Shown piece after piece: positions 60,984 to 64,000 of a stretch of 64,000 nucleotides of DNA. The number at the start of each line of letters is the position of its first letter. Position 1 is the stretch's first letter. Source of the DNA: Coprenecus sp902388455 (GTDB lineage: Bacteria > Bacteroidota > Bacteroidia > Bacteroidales > UBA932). The notes below the pieces were generated by a model. That model saw only the letters and a list, made by a program, of their open reading frames with translations, was not told where the DNA came from and did not search any database. Where the stretch lies: positions 1,426,001 to 1,490,000 of the forward strand of contig OZ007032.1 of assembly GCA_963931615.1 (NCBI GenBank). The letters are read 5' to 3'. The position numbers were made by a program, and so were the translations under genes.

Positions 60984-62225
60984 TTAATGACCGCCGTACA
61001 GGTATTCCTCCTGCTCAGGGGTCAGGGTGTCTATACCGGTGCCCCAGCTCTCGAGCTTCATCCTGGCCACCTCGGCGTCTATCTCCTCCGGCACGCTGAT
61101 GATGCGTGGCATGTCCTCGCCGCGGTGCCGCACTAAATAGCGGGCACCTAAGGCCTGAATGGCGAAGCTCATGTCCATGATCTCAGCGGGATGCCCGTCG
61201 CCCGAAGCCAGGTTGACCAGACGGCCCTCGGCGAGGATGAACACTGAACGGCCGTTCGACAGGCGGTAGCCCATGATATTGTTGCGGGCCGTCCATGACT
61301 CCACGGCCATGGTCTTGATGCCGTGTACGTCCACCTCACAGTCGAAGTGTCCGGCATTGCAGCAGATGGCTCCATCCTTCATCTTCAGGAAGTGCGCGGG
61401 AGTGATGACGTCCTTGCAGCCGGTCACGGTCACGAAGATATCTCCCAACTCCGCGGCCTGCTCCATCGGCATGACCTTGAATCCGTCCATAACAGCCTCA
61501 ATGGCCTTGACAGGGTCGATCTCTGTGACGATGACAGATGCCCCCAGTCCCTTTGCCCTCATAGCCACGCCCTTGCCGCACCAGCCGTATCCGGCTACGA
61601 CGACATTCTTGCCGGCTACGATGAGGTTGGTCGTGCGGTTGATGCCGTTCCAGACGGACTGGCCGGTACCGTAGCGGTTGTCGAAGAGGTATTTGCACTT
61701 GGCGTTGTTGACCAGCACCATAGGGAAGCGCAGCTCCCCTGCCCTGGCCATCGCCTCGAGCCTCATCACTCCGGTGGTGGTCTCCTCGCAGCCTCCTATG
61801 ATTCCGGGGATGAGTTCCGGCATCTCGGTATGCAGGGTATGCACCAGGTCGCCTCCGTCGTCAATGATGATATTGGGTCCGCAGGAGACTACCTTGCGGA
61901 TATTGTCCATATATTCCTGCTCCGAGCAGCCGTACCAGGCGAATACCTCGAGGCCCTCGTGTACAAGAGCGGCGGCCACGTCGTCCTGGGTGGAAAGAGG
62001 GTTGGAGCCGGTGATGTACATCTGAGCCCCACCGGCGGCCAGGGTCTCGCAGAGGTAAGCCGTCTTGGCCTCGAGATGTATCGAGAGGGCTATTTTCAGT
62101 CCCTCAAAGGGTCTTTCTTCCTTGAATTTCTTCTCTATCCTGTTGAGCAGTGGCATGTTGGCCCTTACCCAGTCTATCTTGCGGCGGCCTTCGGCCCAGG
62201 TTTCAGGTTTCTTGATATCACTCAT
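60984..62225 (-). CDS. ahcY: Adenosylhomocysteinase (S-adenosylhomocysteine hydrolase)
   Basis: 413 residues, the shorter bacterial/archaeal-like form. Motifs: LSIHLEAKTAYLCETLAAGGAQMYITGSNPLSTQDD, NAKCKYLFDNRYGTGQSVW, and VVVAGYGWCGKG (NAD site), and the C-terminal LTPEQEEYLYGGH in place of the KPxHYRY tail. It splits S-adenosylhomocysteine into adenosine and homocysteine. Sits 3 bp downstream of corA and 41 bp upstream of the lyase gene on the minus strand. Confidence 0.95.
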   Translation of the reverse strand: MSDIKKPETWAEGRRKIDWVRANMPLLNRIEKKFKEERPFEGLKIALSIHLEAKTAYLCETLAAGGAQMYITGSNPLSTQDDVAAALVHEGLEVFAWYGCSEQEYMDNIRKVVSCGPNIIIDDGGDLVHTLHTEMPELIPGIIGGCEETTTGVMRLEAMARAGELRFPMVLVNNAKCKYLFDNRYGTGQSVWNGINRTTNLIVAGKNVVVAGYGWCGKGVAMRAKGLGASVIVTEIDPVKAIEAVMDGFKVMPMEQAAELGDIFVTVTGCKDVITPAHFLKMKDGAICCNAGHFDCEVDVHGIKTMAVESWTARNNIMGYRLSNGRSVFILAEGRLVNLASGDGHPAEIMDMSFAIQALGARYLVRHRGEDMPRIISVPEEIDAEVARMKLESWGTGIDTLTPEQEEYLYGGH

Positions 62226-62228
62226 ATT

Positions 62229-63179
62229 CTAAAGCATTCTTCGTTTTCGGAAAACCAAAATTACTACAAAAATCGCAACAATCATCAACGCCAGCAGAAT
62301 AAAAAAGTCCGCCAGTCCGCTTCCGGCCACCGGCAGGTTGATATTCATGCCGTAGATGGAGGCTATGAGGGTCGGCGGCATCAGGAGCAGGGACACGAAG
62401 GTGAAGACCTTCATGATGCGGTTCTGCTCGAGGTTGATCAGACCGACTACTGTGTTCTGGAGGTAGTCCAGACGCTCGAAGCTGAAGTTGGTATGGTTAA
62501 GCAGGGAGACGATGTCCTTGTTGATGACCGAAAGTTTCGGAAAGATATCGCGGGGGAACTTGTCGCTCTTCATGATGGAGGATATCATCCTCTGCTTGTC
62601 GACCACGTTCTCGCGCACCAGCATGGTGTTCTCCTGCAGCTGGTTGATATCCAGGAGGAACTCCTCGTTGACGTCCTTGCCGGCACTGACCTTCTTGCTG
62701 TAGGTGTCTATCTCCTTGGACATGAGCTCGATCATGTCGGCGTCGAGGTCGATTCGGTTCTCGACGATGCCGATAAGGACGTGATAGCCTGTGGGATAGA
62801 GCCGGCTGTTGACCTGTATCCTGCGCTGTATGTCCGAGAAGCTGCGCAACTGCACGTTCCTGATGGACACGATGATACCCTCGCAGAGAATGAACGAGAC
62901 AGCTTCCATCGAGTACTCGTCCGGGCCGGGAATCAGGAAGTTGGTGTTGACGGAGATGGTGGTCTCGGTCTCGGAGTAGCGGGACGATGACTCGATCTCC
63001 TCGGCCTGGGCCCTGGAGGACAGGGAGGTATCGAGGAAAGCCTCGACCGCGCGTTTCTCGTCTCCGTCCGGGGAGAAAAGGTCAATCCAGATTACATCGT
63101 CCATTCCCAGTTCATCCAGAAATACTACTGACTGGGAGATGGATATCTTGCCTTTGTCTTTATAGAATATCTGTATCAT
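62229..63179 (-). CDS. corA: CorA family magnesium/divalent-cation channel
   Basis: 316 residues: cytoplasmic alpha/beta domain, long helix, and two C-terminal membrane helices with the hallmark YGMNINLP loop and the basic C-terminal end FRKRRML. CorA pentamers pass Mg2+ (also Co2+/Ni2+). First gene of the unit with ahcY and the lyase, from the promoter at 63323-63330 and a leader of about 140 nt. Confidence 0.95.
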   Translation of the reverse strand: MIQIFYKDKGKISISQSVVFLDELGMDDVIWIDLFSPDGDEKRAVEAFLDTSLSSRAQAEEIESSSRYSETETTISVNTNFLIPGPDEYSMEAVSFILCEGIIVSIRNVQLRSFSDIQRRIQVNSRLYPTGYHVLIGIVENRIDLDADMIELMSKEIDTYSKKVSAGKDVNEEFLLDINQLQENTMLVRENVVDKQRMISSIMKSDKFPRDIFPKLSVINKDIVSLLNHTNFSFERLDYLQNTVVGLINLEQNRIMKVFTFVSLLLMPPTLIASIYGMNINLPVAGSGLADFFILLALMIVAIFVVILVFRKRRML

Positions 63180-63316
63180 GCTTCTTTCGGAGTTTGATGA
63201 TGGTTAAATTGATGGGTAATACTCTCCCGCTGGAGAGCGCCTGACTCACCAATAACATCGGACTCTGAACTCGAAAGGCTTGAATTTCAACTCTATAAAC
63301 TTAATTCGTTAATACT
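63180..63316 (-). promoter_or_regulatory. corA mRNA leader
   Basis: About 137 nt between the predicted start and the ATG. It holds a GC hairpin CTCTCC-AGC-GGGAGAG (63222-63237 on the plus strand). No known Mg2+ riboswitch could be recognised by eye, but leader length is unusual for this genome. Confidence 0.4.
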
Positions 63317-63322
63317 CGGCCG

Positions 63323-63330
63323 CAAAGATA
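63323..63330 (-). promoter_or_regulatory. Bacteroidota -7 promoter box (TATCTTTG) of the corA operon
   Basis: Exact TAnnTTTG match on the minus strand, 144 bases before the corA ATG. Probably transcribes corA, ahcY and the lyase. Confidence 0.65.
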
Positions 63331-63373
63331 ATAAATTACCCGCCAAAATCGGCAATTTTTCTAATGACGCCTA

Positions 63374-63538
63374 ATTTTCAGGAATACGTATCCTCTGAAA
63401 AGTACGCGCCTACGGCGCTATCCCTCCCACCGTGAGTATCAGCTCGTTACTTTGTAACTCAGTGATACTCAGGGCGGGTCCCTCCCGCTAACAAGCCGCG
63501 GGTGGCATGCTTTTCAGAGGATACGTATTCCTGAAAAT
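63374..63538. mobile_element. MITE-like 165-bp element with 29-bp perfect terminal inverted repeats
   Basis: Arms 63374-63402 and 63510-63538 are perfect inverted repeats of 29 bases, extended inward by two weak pairs. The 107-base core has a nested stem GAGTATCA/TGATACTC (63434-63441 and 63463-63470) with an inner GTTAC-ttt-GTAAC, and a GCGCC-tac-GGCGC hairpin. No ORF is inside and no target-site duplication is evident. Structure fits a small non-autonomous transposon or a repeated structured element. Confidence 0.65.
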
Positions 63539-63552
63539 CAGAAAATGCTATA

Positions 63553-64000
63553 TTATACGGACAAGTGCTCGATGAGAATCTTCGCTCCGATGGCGATGAG
63601 GATCAAGCCGCCGAGGATTTCGGACTTTCTGCCGATGCCGGCTCCGAGGCGGCGGCCGCCGAGCAGACCGGCGAGGGAGGCCAGTGCCGTGCAGGCCAGC
63701 ACCATGGCTGTGGTGATGCCTATCTTGAGGAATGACAGCTTGATCATGGCCAGGGATATGCCGACTGCCACGGCATCGATGCTGGTAGCCACGGACAGAA
63801 GCACGAGCTGCCTGGTATTCAGCAGCGAGGTGCCGGACACTTCCTCCTCTTTCTTGGAGCAGCCCTCGATTATCATCTTCACCCCGATGTAGCCCAGCAG
63901 GACGAATGCCACCCAGTGGTCCACCTTCGAGATGTAGTCGCTCACGCTGTAGCCTAAAAGCCAGCCGGCGAAAGTAAGTCCTGCCTGAAACACCGCGAAG
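63553..64000 (-). CDS. mntP: Manganese efflux pump MntP, 5' end outside the window
   Basis: At least 149 codons open to the right edge; the first codons lie beyond base 64000. Several hydrophobic helices, with FVLLGYIGVKMIIEGC and LVLLSVATSIDAVAVGISLAMI, match the MntP/YebN family, including its conserved Asp in the SIDA motif. It exports Mn2+. It reads toward the 165-bp inverted-repeat element, which may act on its 3' end. Confidence 0.88.
   Translation of the reverse strand, partial: FAVFQAGLTFAGWLLGYSVSDYISKVDHWVAFVLLGYIGVKMIIEGCSKKEEEVSGTSLLNTRQLVLLSVATSIDAVAVGISLAMIKLSFLKIGITTAMVLACTALASLAGLLGGRRLGAGIGRKSEILGGLILIAIGAKILIEHLSV

Noticed and set aside
61323..62990. 555-codon plus-strand frame across ahcY and corA
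   Set aside because: It crosses two real minus-strand genes and their junction, so it cannot be a natural gene.
1..64000. tRNA or rRNA genes, insertion sequences, prophage
   Set aside because: None recognised by eye; intergenic spaces are short and no transposase or integrase motifs appear.

Overview
The window looks like chromosomal DNA of a Bacteroidota bacterium, most likely order Bacteroidales. No 16S rRNA is present, so genus cannot be fixed; a Rikenellaceae/Alistipes-like organism is a guess from overall gene style. Reasons: repeated TAnnTTTG -7 promoter boxes just upstream of starts, little sign of Shine-Dalgarno sites, many short lipoproteins (NigD-like, 6-bladed beta-propeller, FN3-like), a Bacteroidota-type Rho with a long low-complexity insert, a six-repeat ribosomal protein S1, MeaB, DUF1573, LptD, and the rsfS-ftsH-cdsA-psd cluster. 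Most of the window is core genome. No tRNA, rRNA, transposase, integrase or CRISPR array was seen.

Layout. 1-2.1 kb: thioesterase and umuDC (SOS polymerase V). 2.1-8.7 kb (minus): lipoprotein, rny, a structured RNA that resembles 6S RNA, zapA with a coiled-coil partner, then a nucleotidase, omega-amidase and dicarboxylate symporter set. 8.8-10.9 kb: polyprenyl-phosphate mannosyltransferase and dihydroorotase. 10.9-14.3 kb (minus): 10-TM metal exporter, meaB, DUF1573. 14.4-19.7 kb: ferredoxin, then rho-ridA-lptD (minus). 19.8-32.6 kb (mostly plus): amidase, MCE protein, dnaA, pepD, rpe, birA (minus), rsfS-ftsH-cdsA-psd, an M20 dipeptidase, pyrF.

32.6-49.8 kb is the most accessory-looking part: a secreted protein of unknown function, an S41 peptidase, a PIN toxin-antitoxin pair, a short UvrA-like ABC protein, a 0.95-kb array of nine 105/106-bp units of two alternating types, a LOG protein, a GT39 mannosyltransferase, mnmA, the SRP RNA, lipoproteins, cytidine deaminase, and intergenic stretches filled with an octamer microsatellite, palindromic repeats, a second 106-bp repeat and a T-poor leader. 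A membrane-anchored protein with a perfect heptad repeat and an apparently leaderless promoter lies inside this zone.

49.8-64 kb returns to core functions: ABC permease, muramidase, mltG, ctpA-type protease, rnz, rpsA, NigD-like lipoprotein, then a corA-ahcY-(tryptophanase-family lyase) operon, a 165-bp MITE-like inverted-repeat element and the 3' part of mntP.

The strongest candidates for something undescribed are the two-type repeat array at 39.06-39.99 kb next to the UvrA paralog, the divergent beta-eliminating lyase cotranscribed with S-adenosylhomocysteinase, and the repeat-rich 47.1-49.75 kb zone.
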